Source of the DNA: JAGQIB01 sp041393395 | GTDB lineage: Bacteria > ARS69 | Direction: 5' to 3' | Assembly: GCA_041393395.1 (NCBI GenBank) | Contig: JAWKKG010000004.1 | Span: forward strand, 186,001 to 250,000 | Length of the DNA stretch: 64,000 bases | Made by a program: the position numbers and the translations under genes | Shown here: positions 40,905 through 48,615 of the stretch, piece after piece | Position numbering within the stretch: the first letter of the stretch is position 1 | Layout: every line of letters starts with the position of its first letter | The notes under the pieces: generated by a model | Seen by the model: the letters and a program-made list of their open reading frames with translations, nothing else | Told to the model about the DNA's origin: nothing | The model's database searches: none

Positions 40905-41812
40905 TGGGCGTCCGCGGCGCCCCGTCGGGCGGGTCCGGACGGGTGGACTGGGCAGCGGGACCGGAGCTCGCGTTCCTCGGACTCGACACGCTCTGGATCC
41001 AGGTCACGGGCACGGTGTGCAACATCGCCTGCAAGCACTGCTTCATCAGTTGCCACCCCAAGAACGACTCGCATCCCATCATGGCGACGGAGGAAGTCCT
41101 GCGCGTGCTGGAGCGCGCGCGGGAATCCGGCGTGCGCGACTACTACTTCACCGGAGGGGAGCCGTTCCTGCATCCCGACATCCTGCACCTCATCGAGCGC
41201 ACGCTCGCGCAGGGGCCGCTCTCGATCCTCACGAACGCGCTGCTGCTGGACGAGTCGATCTGCGGCGCGCTCGGCCGGTTGTTCCGCGCGAGCGAGTACA
41301 GTCTCGATCTGCGGGTGAGCGTCGACGGGATCACCGCGGCCGAGAATGATCCCGTGCGCGGGCCGGGAACGTTCGACCGGATTCTCGAGGGCGGTCGCAA
41401 TCTGCGCGTCGCCGGGATCAATCCCGTGTTCACGGTCACGACGGTCCACGCCACGTACGAGGCGAACGAAGGACGCCTCGCGTTCATCGACCGCCTGCGC
41501 GAGCACGGTTTCGAGCGACCGCGCGTCAAGTTCATCCCGCCGTTCCGCATCGGCCGCGAGGCGCGACGCAGCGGAGGGTACGCGCCGGACGCCGTGCTCG
41601 CGGACGGGGATCTGCTCCCCGGCGAGGAAGAGGTCCTGCTCTGCGGATCCAGTCGTACGGTCACCGCGCGCGGCGTGTTCCCCTGTCCGATCCTGATCGA
41701 GGAACCCGGCGCGCGTCTCGGCGCGTCGTGGGAGGACGGGACGCGCCCGATTCGTCTCTCGCATCCGGCCTGCGTGACGTGCCACGTGGAGGGGTTCTCG
41801 TGTCGCACGTAG
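40904..41812 (+). CDS. Radical SAM enzyme with SPASM-like C-terminal cysteines
   Basis: A 302-aa radical SAM protein. The [4Fe-4S]-SAM motif is Cys39-x3-Cys43-x2-Cys46 (TGTVCNIACKHCF), with YYFTGGEPFLHPDI (the GGEP motif near 85) and SVDG near 145. The C-terminal part has LLCGSSRTVTARGVFPCPILIEE and ACVTCHVEGFSC, five further Cys arranged like a shortened SPASM/twitch region, so a second iron-sulfur cluster is likely. The phrase TGTxCNxxCxxCxIxxxPxND is shared with an uncharacterised group of radical SAM proteins. ATG at 40904 reuses the A of the symporter-porin stop; the 3' end overlaps the metallophosphoesterase-fold gene by 13 nt. Tight coupling suggests joint action, but no peptide substrate gene is visible. 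Product chemistry is unknown. Confidence 0.9.
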   Translation: MGVRGAPSGGSGRVDWAAGPELAFLGLDTLWIQVTGTVCNIACKHCFISCHPKNDSHPIMATEEVLRVLERARESGVRDYYFTGGEPFLHPDILHLIERTLAQGPLSILTNALLLDESICGALGRLFRASEYSLDLRVSVDGITAAENDPVRGPGTFDRILEGGRNLRVAGINPVFTVTTVHATYEANEGRLAFIDRLREHGFERPRVKFIPPFRIGREARRSGGYAPDAVLADGDLLPGEEEVLLCGSSRTVTARGVFPCPILIEEPGARLGASWEDGTRPIRLSHPACVTCHVEGFSCRT

Positions 41813-42606
41813 CCCCGGCCGAGCGGGTGGCGCTGTTCGGCGGTGTGTACAACAACTGGCTCGCGCTGGAGGCGGTGCTCGCGGACGCCCGGGCGGCCGG
41901 TGCGGCGCGTGTTTTCTGCCTCGGAGACGTCGGCGCGTTCGGGCCGCACCCGGATCGCTCGATCGAGCTCCTGCGCGCGGCCGACGTTGCCACCGTGCAA
42001 GGGAACTACGATCACAGCGTGGGGCACGGACTCGAGGACTGCCAGTGCGGCTACTCCGATCCGCGCGACAACCACTTCGCCGCGATCAGCTACGACTACA
42101 CGCTGCGTCACACGAGCGAGGAGAGTCGCGCCTGGCTGAGAGCCCTTCCGCGCGAGATCCGGACCTCGCTCGGCGCGTCGCGTCTGCTCCTCTGCCACGG
42201 ATCTCCCCGGCGAACGAACGAGTTCCTGTGGGAGTCCACGACCCCGGCTCCCTTCATCCGTCGCCTGCTCGACGACGCGGACACGGACGTCGTCGTCTGC
42301 ACGCACACGGGACTTCCCTGGTTCCGGTTCCTCGAGGGTGAGGCGCGCGGACTCGTCAACGTGGGAGCCATCGGCCGCCCCGACAACGACGGCGACCCCG
42401 CGGTCCACTACGCGCTGCTCACGGCCGCCCCGGCCGGCCCACCCGCGGTGGAGATCCGGCGCGTGGAGTACGACCACGAGCACCTCGCCCGGGAGATGGA
42501 GCGGGAGGGAATCCTCGCCGAGTTCGTGGAGACGACCCGGACCGGATGGTGGACGACATGCCTCGAGGTCCTTCCTGCCAAGGAGCGCGCGCGCTCCCGG
42601 TTCTAG
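41800..42606 (+). CDS. Metallophosphoesterase-fold protein with altered metal-binding motifs
   Basis: A 268-aa protein of the calcineurin-like fold: CLGDVGAFGPHPDRS (motif II, GD), VQGNYDHS (motif III, GNxD), LLCHGSPR (motif IV His) and CTHTGLPW (motif V). Motif I, normally D-x-H-G-N, reads GVYNN, so the first Asp and His ligands are missing, and motif V lacks the second His of GHxH. A catalytic two-metal centre is therefore doubtful, though the scaffold is intact and a Cys pair with many charged residues (DCQCGYSDPRDN) could supply other ligands. GTG at 41800 follows GGAGGGG and overlaps the radical SAM gene by 13 nt. The last 40 residues (TTRTGWWTTCLEVLPAKERARSRF) seem conserved-looking and basic. 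Likely a partner or regulator of the radical SAM step. Confidence 0.85.
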   Translation: MSHVAPAERVALFGGVYNNWLALEAVLADARAAGAARVFCLGDVGAFGPHPDRSIELLRAADVATVQGNYDHSVGHGLEDCQCGYSDPRDNHFAAISYDYTLRHTSEESRAWLRALPREIRTSLGASRLLLCHGSPRRTNEFLWESTTPAPFIRRLLDDADTDVVVCTHTGLPWFRFLEGEARGLVNVGAIGRPDNDGDPAVHYALLTAAPAGPPAVEIRRVEYDHEHLAREMEREGILAEFVETTRTGWWTTCLEVLPAKERARSRF

Positions 42607-42654
42607 TCGAATCGCCGTGCGCGAATCGGAATCGATGGGCTAACATCCCGGGCC

Positions 42655-44454
42655 ATGTCGATCGACGGATGGATCGCGATCGGAATCCTCCTCGGGAGCG
42701 GATTCACGATCCTCAAGCGCTGGGCTCCCACCGAGCTCGTCGCGCTCGGCATTCCGGTGTTGCTGGTGTTGACCGGGGTGCTGGAGCCGGCCGAGGCGCT
42801 GCAGGGATTCGGGAACCACGCGGTCATCGCCATCGCGGCGGTCTTCGTGGTGGGGGCCGGTCTGTCGGGAAGCGGGCTGGCCGGGCTCGTCGCGCGGTTC
42901 ATCCTGCGCCTCGCGGGGCAGCACGAGGCCACCATCCTGGCTCTCCTGATGGGCGCGGCCGCGCTCGTCTCCGGATTCATGAGCAACGCCGCCACGACCG
43001 CGCTGTTCCTCCCCACGGCGGTCACGTTGTCCCGGCGTGCCCTGATCTCGCCGTCGCGTCTGCTCATGCCGCTGGCGGCCGCATCCGTACTCGGCGGGAC
43101 CCTCACGATGATCGGAACGCCGCCGAACCTGATCGTGTCCGCGTTCCGCGAGGCACGGACCGGCGATCCGTTCTCGGTCCTCGACTTCACGCGGGTCGCG
43201 GTACCGATCGTGCTCATGGGGATCCTGTACACGGTCACGGTGGGGCGGAAGCTGCTGCCGGAGCGGACGTCACACGACCGGCTGCGGGAGGCGCTGCTGC
43301 CCGAGGCGATCGCCGAGAGCTACGGGGTCGCCCGGAACCTCGCGCGGCTGAAGATCGGAGCTCATTCCGAGGTCGCGGGTCGGACGATTGCCGAGGTCGA
43401 CATCCGGCGTCGCTACGGTCTCTCGGTGGTTCTCGTGAACCGGCACGTCGGTCCCGTGTCGCGCTACTTCGATCCGCGGCCGGATCTGCGTTTCGAGGAG
43501 GGCGACGTCCTGTACGTGGAGGGCGACGACGAGGCCGCGTGGCGGTTCGGCGAAGAGAAGGGCCTCCAGTACGGACTCGCGGGTCCGCGCGCACTCGAGC
43601 GGATCCTCGGGCGCGGCCAGACGCTCGCGGAGGTCTCGATCGCGCCGCGCTCGCCGGTGCTCGGTCGCTCGCTTCGCGATCTGCGCTTCCGGGACCGCTG
43701 GGGACTGAACGCCCTCTCGCTGTGGCGACACGGAGCGGCGGTGGCGAATCCGGCCGATCTGCCGCTCGCCGTGGGGGACGCGTTCCTCGTGTCGGGACCG
43801 ATCTCGAGCGTCCGCGAACTCGCGAAGGATCCCGACTACCTCGTGCTCACGGATCTGACGGAGACGGTGGACACTCGACGGGCGCCGCTCGCGTTCCTCT
43901 TGCTTCTCGTGGCCGTGCTCCCGCCGCTGTTCGGGTGGCTGCCGCTCGCGATCTCCTCGCTCGCGGCCGCGCTGCTCGCGGTGGTCACTCGCTGCGTGGG
44001 GCTCGAAGAGGCACGCCGCGCGATCGAGTGGCGCGTGGTGTTCCTCATCGCGGGGACGATCCCGCTCGGCCTCGCGCTCGAGAAGACCGGCGTGGCGGCG
44101 ACCGTGGCGCATACGATCCTCGAGCTGACGACGCCGCTCGGCGAGCCGGCGACGCTCGCCGCCCTGTTCCTGGTGGCGGCCACCGTCTCGGTGACGAGCT
44201 CGAACAGCGCGGCGGCCGTGATCCTCGCACCGATCGCGGGGGAGGTGGCGTCGACCGGCGCCGTTCATCTCGACACGGGATTGCTCGCGGTGGCGTTCGG
44301 CGCGAGCTGTGCTTTCATCCTGCCGATCCCGCAGTGGAATCTGATGGTCATGGGGCCGGGCGGCTATCGCGCGCCGGACTTCCTGCGTTTCGGAGCCGGC
44401 CTGTCCGTCGTGATGGCGATCACGACCGTGCTCGGGCTGTGGTTCCTGCACTAG
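42655..44454 (+). CDS. SLC13/DASS-type transporter with two RCK-C (TrkA-C) domains
   Basis: A 599-aa integral membrane protein of the divalent-anion:sodium symporter/ArsB-like superfamily. The first transporter half (about 5-200) has the hairpin motif MIGTPPNLIVSA near 155; two cytosolic RCK-C domains follow (about 215-300, LKIGAHSEVAGRTIAEVDIRRRYG, and 310-390, APRSPVLGRSLRDLRFRDRWG); the second half (about 400-599) has the matching VTSSNSAAAVILAPIA and PIPQWNLMVMGPGGY. Such proteins move sulfate, dicarboxylates or similar anions. ATG at 42655 has no clear ribosome site; a TAACAT hexamer (42641-42646) sits 8 nt before it, so a leaderless message is possible. The gap to the preceding gene is 48 nt. 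The 3' end faces the ABC permease gene with 9 nt between. Confidence 0.92.
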   Translation: MSIDGWIAIGILLGSGFTILKRWAPTELVALGIPVLLVLTGVLEPAEALQGFGNHAVIAIAAVFVVGAGLSGSGLAGLVARFILRLAGQHEATILALLMGAAALVSGFMSNAATTALFLPTAVTLSRRALISPSRLLMPLAAASVLGGTLTMIGTPPNLIVSAFREARTGDPFSVLDFTRVAVPIVLMGILYTVTVGRKLLPERTSHDRLREALLPEAIAESYGVARNLARLKIGAHSEVAGRTIAEVDIRRRYGLSVVLVNRHVGPVSRYFDPRPDLRFEEGDVLYVEGDDEAAWRFGEEKGLQYGLAGPRALERILGRGQTLAEVSIAPRSPVLGRSLRDLRFRDRWGLNALSLWRHGAAVANPADLPLAVGDAFLVSGPISSVRELAKDPDYLVLTDLTETVDTRRAPLAFLLLLVAVLPPLFGWLPLAISSLAAALLAVVTRCVGLEEARRAIEWRVVFLIAGTIPLGLALEKTGVAATVAHTILELTTPLGEPATLAALFLVAATVSVTSSNSAAAVILAPIAGEVASTGAVHLDTGLLAVAFGASCAFILPIPQWNLMVMGPGGYRAPDFLRFGAGLSVVMAITTVLGLWFLH

Positions 44455-44463
44455 CGTCCGGCG

Positions 44464-45681
44464 TCACTCGTAGCGCAGCGCCTCGATCGGATCCATTCGC
44501 GCGGCCTTGCGAGCCGGGTACCATCCGAAGAACATGCCGACCGCGCCCGAGAAGCCGAGCGCCACAGCGATCGTTCGCGGTGAGATCTGCACCGCCCAGC
44601 CCGTCGCGTTGCCGAGGATCCACGACGCCGCGAACCCGAGCAGCACGCCGAGCAGTCCGCCCACGATGCTCATGACCGTGCTCTCGATGAGGAACTGACG
44701 GAGGACGTCGCCGCCGCGCGCGCCGATCGCCATTCGGATGCCGATCTCGCGGGTGCGCTCGGTCACGGAGACGAGCATGATGTTCATGATGCCGATGCCG
44801 CCCACGAGGAGCGAGATGCTCGCGATCGCGGCGAGGAGCCACGTCATCACGCGGGTCGTTCCCTGGGCCGCCTCCGTGATCTGAGTCTGGTTGCGGACCG
44901 TGAAGTCGTCCGGGTCGCGATCCCCGAGGCGGTGCGACTCGCGCAGGATCTGGGTGAGCTCCTCCTGGGCCGCGTCGATCGCGGCCGGGGAGTCGGTCGC
45001 GGCGAGGATCTGCGCGATGAACTGGCGGCCCGCCAGGCGGTATTGCACGGTGGTGTAGGGGGCGAGGATCACGTCGTCCTGGTCGGCGCCGTCCGCGGTT
45101 TGACCCTTGGCGTTCAGCACGCCGATGATCTCGAACGGCACGTCACGCAGGCGGATGCTCTGGCCCACGGGATCGATACCGGGATAGAGCTGATCCGCGA
45201 CGGTCCGTCCGATCACGGCCACCTTGCGCTTCGAGCGGATGTCGCTCGATCCGAAGAACGAACCGGAGGAGACCGCCCAGTCCCGGATCGTGGCGTAGTC
45301 GAGATCCACTCCGTAGATCGTGGTGCGCCAGTTCCCTTCACCGCCCACGGCCTGGGTGCGGGTGAAGATCACGGGCGATACCGCAGTCACGAGCACCGCC
45401 TCGCGCCGGATCTTCTCGGCGTCGTCCAGAGAGAGTCGGTTGAACGTGCCGGCGCCCTGGCTCACGCCGCCGGCCGCGGACGAGCCGGGCGTGACCACGA
45501 GCATGTTCGTGCCGAGGTTCTGGATCGTCTTCTCGATCTGCGATTGCGCGCCCTCGCCCACGGCGATCATCACGAGGACCGCGGCGACGCCGATGATGAT
45601 CCCGAGCATCGTGAGCAGGGATCGCATCTTGTTCCGGAGGATGCTCTTGGCGGCGACCCGGGTCAGCACGCGGGCGTTCAT
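44464..45681 (-). CDS. MacB-type ABC transporter permease (FtsX/MacB_PCD)
   Basis: A 405-aa permease of the tripartite MacAB-type efflux family. The N-terminal helix (about 10-45, SILRNKMRSLLTMLGIIIGVAAVLVMIAVGEG) is followed by a periplasmic MacB_PCD domain (about 50-270) and the FtsX core with three helices (about 285-395; LLAAIASISLLVGGIGIMNIMLVSVTERTREIGIRMAIGA). The ATG overlaps the stop of the ATPase gene by four bases. In E. coli MacB the ATPase and permease are one chain; here they are split, as is usual outside Gammaproteobacteria. It would use mechanotransmission to drive substrates, often peptides or lipopeptides, through an outer-membrane channel; no TolC-like gene is present in the window. 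Confidence 0.95.
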   Translation of the reverse strand: MNARVLTRVAAKSILRNKMRSLLTMLGIIIGVAAVLVMIAVGEGAQSQIEKTIQNLGTNMLVVTPGSSAAGGVSQGAGTFNRLSLDDAEKIRREAVLVTAVSPVIFTRTQAVGGEGNWRTTIYGVDLDYATIRDWAVSSGSFFGSSDIRSKRKVAVIGRTVADQLYPGIDPVGQSIRLRDVPFEIIGVLNAKGQTADGADQDDVILAPYTTVQYRLAGRQFIAQILAATDSPAAIDAAQEELTQILRESHRLGDRDPDDFTVRNQTQITEAAQGTTRVMTWLLAAIASISLLVGGIGIMNIMLVSVTERTREIGIRMAIGARGGDVLRQFLIESTVMSIVGGLLGVLLGFAASWILGNATGWAVQISPRTIAVALGFSGAVGMFFGWYPARKAARMDPIEALRYE

Positions 45682-46436
45682 CGCGCGGTCTCCTGCGGCG
45701 CCCGGGCGTCCAGCGCGGCGAGATCGGCGGCCGCGTTCCGCTGGGATACCGGCTCGTCGCGGAGGATGAGGCCGTCCTTCAGTTCCACGAGCCGCTTCGC
45801 GTACGACGCGATGTCGTGCTCGTGCGTCACGAGAAGCACCGTCAGCCCCTGCGAGTTCAGCTCCTGGAAGAGAGCCATCACCTCGATCGACGTGCGACTG
45901 TCGAGGTTCCCCGTGGGCTCGTCGGCGAGCAGGACCGCGGGTCGATTCACGAGGGCACGCGCGATCGCCACACGTTGCTGCTGTCCGCCGGAGAGTTCGC
46001 TCGGCTGGTGGTCGACCCGGTCGCCGAGCCCCACGCGCTCCAGGACCTCGCGGGCGCGCGCCTGGGGATTCTCCCGGCGGCCGCTGCGATCGTAGAGCAT
46101 CGGCAGCTCCACGTTCTCCAGCGCCGAGGTGCGCGCGAGCAGGTTGAAGCCCTGAAAGACGAAGCCGATCTTGCGATTCCGGACGTCGGCGAGACGGTCG
46201 GCGGACATCTCGTGCACGAGCGCGTCGTCCAGGCGGTAGCGGCCCGCAGTCGGTACGTCGAGGCAGCCGAGCAGGTTCATCAGTGTGGACTTGCCTGAAC
46301 CGGAGGCACCCATGATCGCGACGAGATCGCCCGGCATCACCCGGAGGTCCACGCCGCGCAGCGCGTGGACCTGGGTCCGCCCCAGGTCGTAGGTCCGGGT
46401 GAGACCCTCGGCCTCCAGAAGCGGCGCGCCGCCCAT
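45678..46436 (-). CDS. MacB/LolD-type ABC transporter ATPase
   Basis: A 252-aa ATP-binding subunit: Walker A GASGSGKST (43-51), Q-loop FVFQGFNLL, ABC signature LSGGQQQRVAIARAL, Walker B LLADEPTGNLD and H-loop LLVTHEHD. It pairs with the permease encoded immediately downstream (ATGA overlap) and the membrane fusion protein encoded upstream, whose stop is 2 nt from this ATG. The C-terminal 25 residues beyond the ABC fold are Ala/Arg-rich. Role is powering the MacAB-like exporter. Confidence 0.96.
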   Translation of the reverse strand: MGGAPLLEAEGLTRTYDLGRTQVHALRGVDLRVMPGDLVAIMGASGSGKSTLMNLLGCLDVPTAGRYRLDDALVHEMSADRLADVRNRKIGFVFQGFNLLARTSALENVELPMLYDRSGRRENPQARAREVLERVGLGDRVDHQPSELSGGQQQRVAIARALVNRPAVLLADEPTGNLDSRTSIEVMALFQELNSQGLTVLLVTHEHDIASYAKRLVELKDGLILRDEPVSQRNAAADLAALDARAPQETAR

Positions 46437-46438
46437 GA

Positions 46439-47728
46439 TCAGAAGCCGCCGGGAGGCGGCCGCCGGCCGCCGGAGTTCGACTGGAACGGGTTCGAAGAGG
46501 CGGTCGCGCCTCCCTGGGTGATCCCGATCACGACCTGACGTCCCGCTTCGAGATCGCGCCCGTCGACCTGCGTCATGCGACCGTCCGTGATGCCGACCTG
46601 GACCGGCGTGGCCGTGAGCTCACCGTTCGCGTCGACGGACCAGAGCATCGTGCGATTCCCGCTGCCGCGGCCCGAGAATCCGCTGCGCGCACTGTCCGTG
46701 CCGGCCCCGTTCGCGACGCCGGCCGCGGGAGCGGTGCCGCCTTCCGGTCGCGCGGCGCGCGTGGAGTCGGCGCCCACGCGCATTGCGGCCCGCTGTGCGC
46801 GGAGCTTCTCGAACACCTCGGCCGAGGGCCGGAATCGGAGCGCCGCGTTCGCGACCATGAGGACGTCCTCGGCATGGTCCACCACGAAGTCGACCGTGGC
46901 GGTCATGCCGGGGAGGAGGCGTCCGTCGGGGTTCGCCACGTCCACCACGACCGCGTACGTCACGACATTCTCGACCACCGTGGACTGCAGTCGGACCTGC
47001 GCCACGCGACCCTCGAACGTGTCGTCGGGGTAGGCCTGCACGGTGAATCGCGCGAGCTGTCCCTCGTGAATCCGTCCGATGTCGCTTTCGTCGACGTTCG
47101 CGACGATCCGCATCTTCGCGAGATCGTTCGCGAGCAGGAAGAGCTGAGGGGCGGAAAGGCTCGCGGCCACCGTCTGCCCGACCTCGACGTTGCGCTCGAT
47201 CACCGTGCCGGAGACCGGCGCGTGAATCGTGGCGTAGTCGAGGTTCTGCCGCGCCCGCTCGAGATTGATGCGCGCGGACGCCTCGCTCGCCGTCGCGACG
47301 TCCGCCTGGTACTGCGCGAGGTTCAGCTCCGCTTCGGACGCGAGATTGCGCTCCCCGAGCGCCCGGATCCGGTCGAGCTCCGTGCGCGTGTGCTCGGACT
47401 CCGCGCGGGCGCGTTTCAATCCGGCTTCCGCGTCGCGAACCGCGATCGTGAGGAGTATCGGGTCGATTCGCGCGATCACCTGCCCGGCTTCGACCCGGTC
47501 GTTGAAGTCCACGAAGATCTCGGAAATGATCCCCGAGACCTGCGTGCCGACTTGCACCGTGGTGACGGCTTCGAGGTTGCCGGTCGCGGAGACCACGGCC
47601 TCGAGATCGCCGCGCTCGACCTCGGCGAACCGGTAACCGGCGGCCTCGGCGTCGGATGGGCGACGCCACCAGAGCACCGCGGCGGCGCCGAGCAGCAGGA
47701 CGATCAGCAGGGAGACCGCGCGTTTCAC
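46439..47728 (-). CDS. MacA-like periplasmic membrane fusion protein
   Basis: A 429-aa HlyD/RND-type adaptor. An N-terminal signal anchor (about 4-20, AVSLLIVLLLGAAAVLWW) is followed by a split biotinyl-lipoyl domain (VGTQVSGIISEIFVDFNDRVEAGQVIARID, about 60-90, and ATIHAPVSGTVIERNVEVGQTV near 165-185), an intervening alpha-hairpin, beta-barrel region (VDESDIGRIHEGQLARFTVQAYPDDTFEGRV) and membrane-proximal domain. The tail (last 30 residues) is Ser/Gly/Pro-rich. GTG at 47728 is preceded by GGAGGG. It links the ABC permease to an outer-membrane channel. First gene of a three-gene operon driven from a promoter about 240 nt upstream. Confidence 0.94.
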   Translation of the reverse strand: MKRAVSLLIVLLLGAAAVLWWRRPSDAEAAGYRFAEVERGDLEAVVSATGNLEAVTTVQVGTQVSGIISEIFVDFNDRVEAGQVIARIDPILLTIAVRDAEAGLKRARAESEHTRTELDRIRALGERNLASEAELNLAQYQADVATASEASARINLERARQNLDYATIHAPVSGTVIERNVEVGQTVAASLSAPQLFLLANDLAKMRIVANVDESDIGRIHEGQLARFTVQAYPDDTFEGRVAQVRLQSTVVENVVTYAVVVDVANPDGRLLPGMTATVDFVVDHAEDVLMVANAALRFRPSAEVFEKLRAQRAAMRVGADSTRAARPEGGTAPAAGVANGAGTDSARSGFSGRGSGNRTMLWSVDANGELTATPVQVGITDGRMTQVDGRDLEAGRQVVIGITQGGATASSNPFQSNSGGRRPPPGGF

Positions 47729-48190
47729 TCCGTCCCTCCGGAATCGGGTTCTCGTGCCGGCAATCTACGGGCGGAATTTGGCACGAGTATGGCGGGCGGG
47801 TGGAGAAATCTCCGAGGGAGCCGGGCGTCGTCGAGTGGGAACGACAGGCAGACGCCGAAACGAAGGACGGTCGGCGGGCCAAGGGGGAGAGGCCCGAACA
47901 TGGCAGCGGGCGGGAAGCGGCCAAGGCCCCCCACCCGCGCCGGTGCTCGGAGGTATGCGAGCAATCACAACTTAGCTCGGCCCTAGCCCAGTGTCAAGCG
48001 ACGCCAGAATCCACCAGTATCCGCGAAAGTGGGCGGAGAGAGGCCGGAAGCGGGTTCTTGAGGCCGGACGGGCCCGCGGAACCCGGGTCGCGCGAGACCC
48101 GGCGGCTCGGAGGACGCCGGCTACTTCAATGGGCAGTCGGCTCGGACGATGCCGGCTACTTCAATGGGCAGTCGGCTCGGACGATGCCGG
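47729..48190. other. Non-coding region between the MacAB operon and the cytochrome gene
   Basis: This 462-nt stretch has no convincing gene; short open frames in it lack ribosome sites and family features. It contains the MacAB promoter (47969-47997), a GC-rich leader, and at its right end two and a half copies of a 35-bp tandem repeat derived from the 3' end of the cytochrome gene. Confidence 0.7.
47969..47997 (-). promoter_or_regulatory. Promoter of the MacAB-like exporter operon
   Basis: Minus strand: perfect -35 TTGACA (47997-47992), 17-nt spacer, -10-like TAAGTT (47974-47969). The leader to the GTG at 47728 would be about 235 nt. The perfect -35 and ideal spacing make this one of the better promoter candidates in the window, although the -10 is weak. 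Confidence 0.5.
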
Positions 48191-48197
48191 CTACTTC
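48106..48197. repeat. 35-bp tandem repeat at the 3' end of the cytochrome gene
   Basis: Copy 1 is 48106-48140, copy 2 is 48141-48175 (two mismatches between them: GG/AC-type changes near the start), and a truncated third copy of 22 nt is 48176-48197. Each unit contains GCCGGCTACTTCAATGGGCA. The truncated copy includes the cytochrome stop codon (48191-48193), so on the minus strand the repeats look like successive duplications of the gene's last bases and downstream sequence. Confidence 0.95.
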
Positions 48198-48577
48198 GTG
48201 GGCACCGGATCGGGCGCCGCGTGAGGCGGAGTCCGGGTTCCCTGGTGGCAAGTCCAGCACGTCACGGCGTCGGGCCGGTCGGGGAACCACTCGGCGTTCA
48301 GGTCACGCGTCATCTTCATCATCTCGCGGGCGACGAGCTTGAGCTCCTTGCCATCGTCCGCGAAGTCCCGGAGGTCGTGGCAGTCCCGGCACTGCACTCC
48401 GAGCGCGTCGTTGAACTCGATCATGTAGCGGCGGGCGTCCACGAGGCGCATGGACTTGTCCATCACCTCGACGTTCTCGAGCTCGTAGCCCGTCCCGAGG
48501 TCCTTGTCGGCGGCCACGAGCAGAACCGTGGCGACCGCCAGGACGCCGGCGGCCATCCGGTTTCGTTGGGAACTCAA
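48191..48577 (-). CDS. Secreted diheme c-type cytochrome (reaction-centre cytochrome c subunit-like)
   Basis: A 128-aa exported cytochrome. A basic start and hydrophobic segment (about 8-23, MAAGVLAVATVLLVAA) act as signal peptide or anchor. Two heme c sites, CRDCH (63-67) and CWTCH (107-111), flank a helical stretch (DDGKELKLVAREMMKMTRDLNAEWF) in the way seen in small proteins of the photosynthetic reaction-centre cytochrome c family, which also occur in non-phototrophs as electron carriers. TTG at 48577 is chosen for the GGGAG nine bases upstream; ATG at 48556 is an alternative. It lies 38 nt after the beta-helix gene and is probably co-transcribed. The stop codon lies in the last, truncated copy of the tandem repeat. 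Confidence 0.88.
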   Translation of the reverse strand: MSSQRNRMAAGVLAVATVLLVAADKDLGTGYELENVEVMDKSMRLVDARRYMIEFNDALGVQCRDCHDLRDFADDGKELKLVAREMMKMTRDLNAEWFPDRPDAVTCWTCHQGTRTPPHAAPDPVPTK

Positions 48578-48615
48578 AGGTTCGGTCTCCCGGGAGGGTC
48601 GGCTTCGCGTGCGAG

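Noticed and set aside
44464..47728. MacAB-like exporter as the dedicated exporter of the lipopeptide
   Set aside because: It is 13 kb from the cluster with unrelated genes between; such exporters are common housekeeping or stress systems, so the link is unsupported.
47729..48190. Small genes of about 60-80 codons in the MacAB-cytochrome gap
   Set aside because: No ribosome sites, no conserved-looking composition, and some frames run through the tandem repeat.
48106..48197. CRISPR-like short repeats
   Set aside because: The copies are directly tandem with no spacers and no cas genes nearby.
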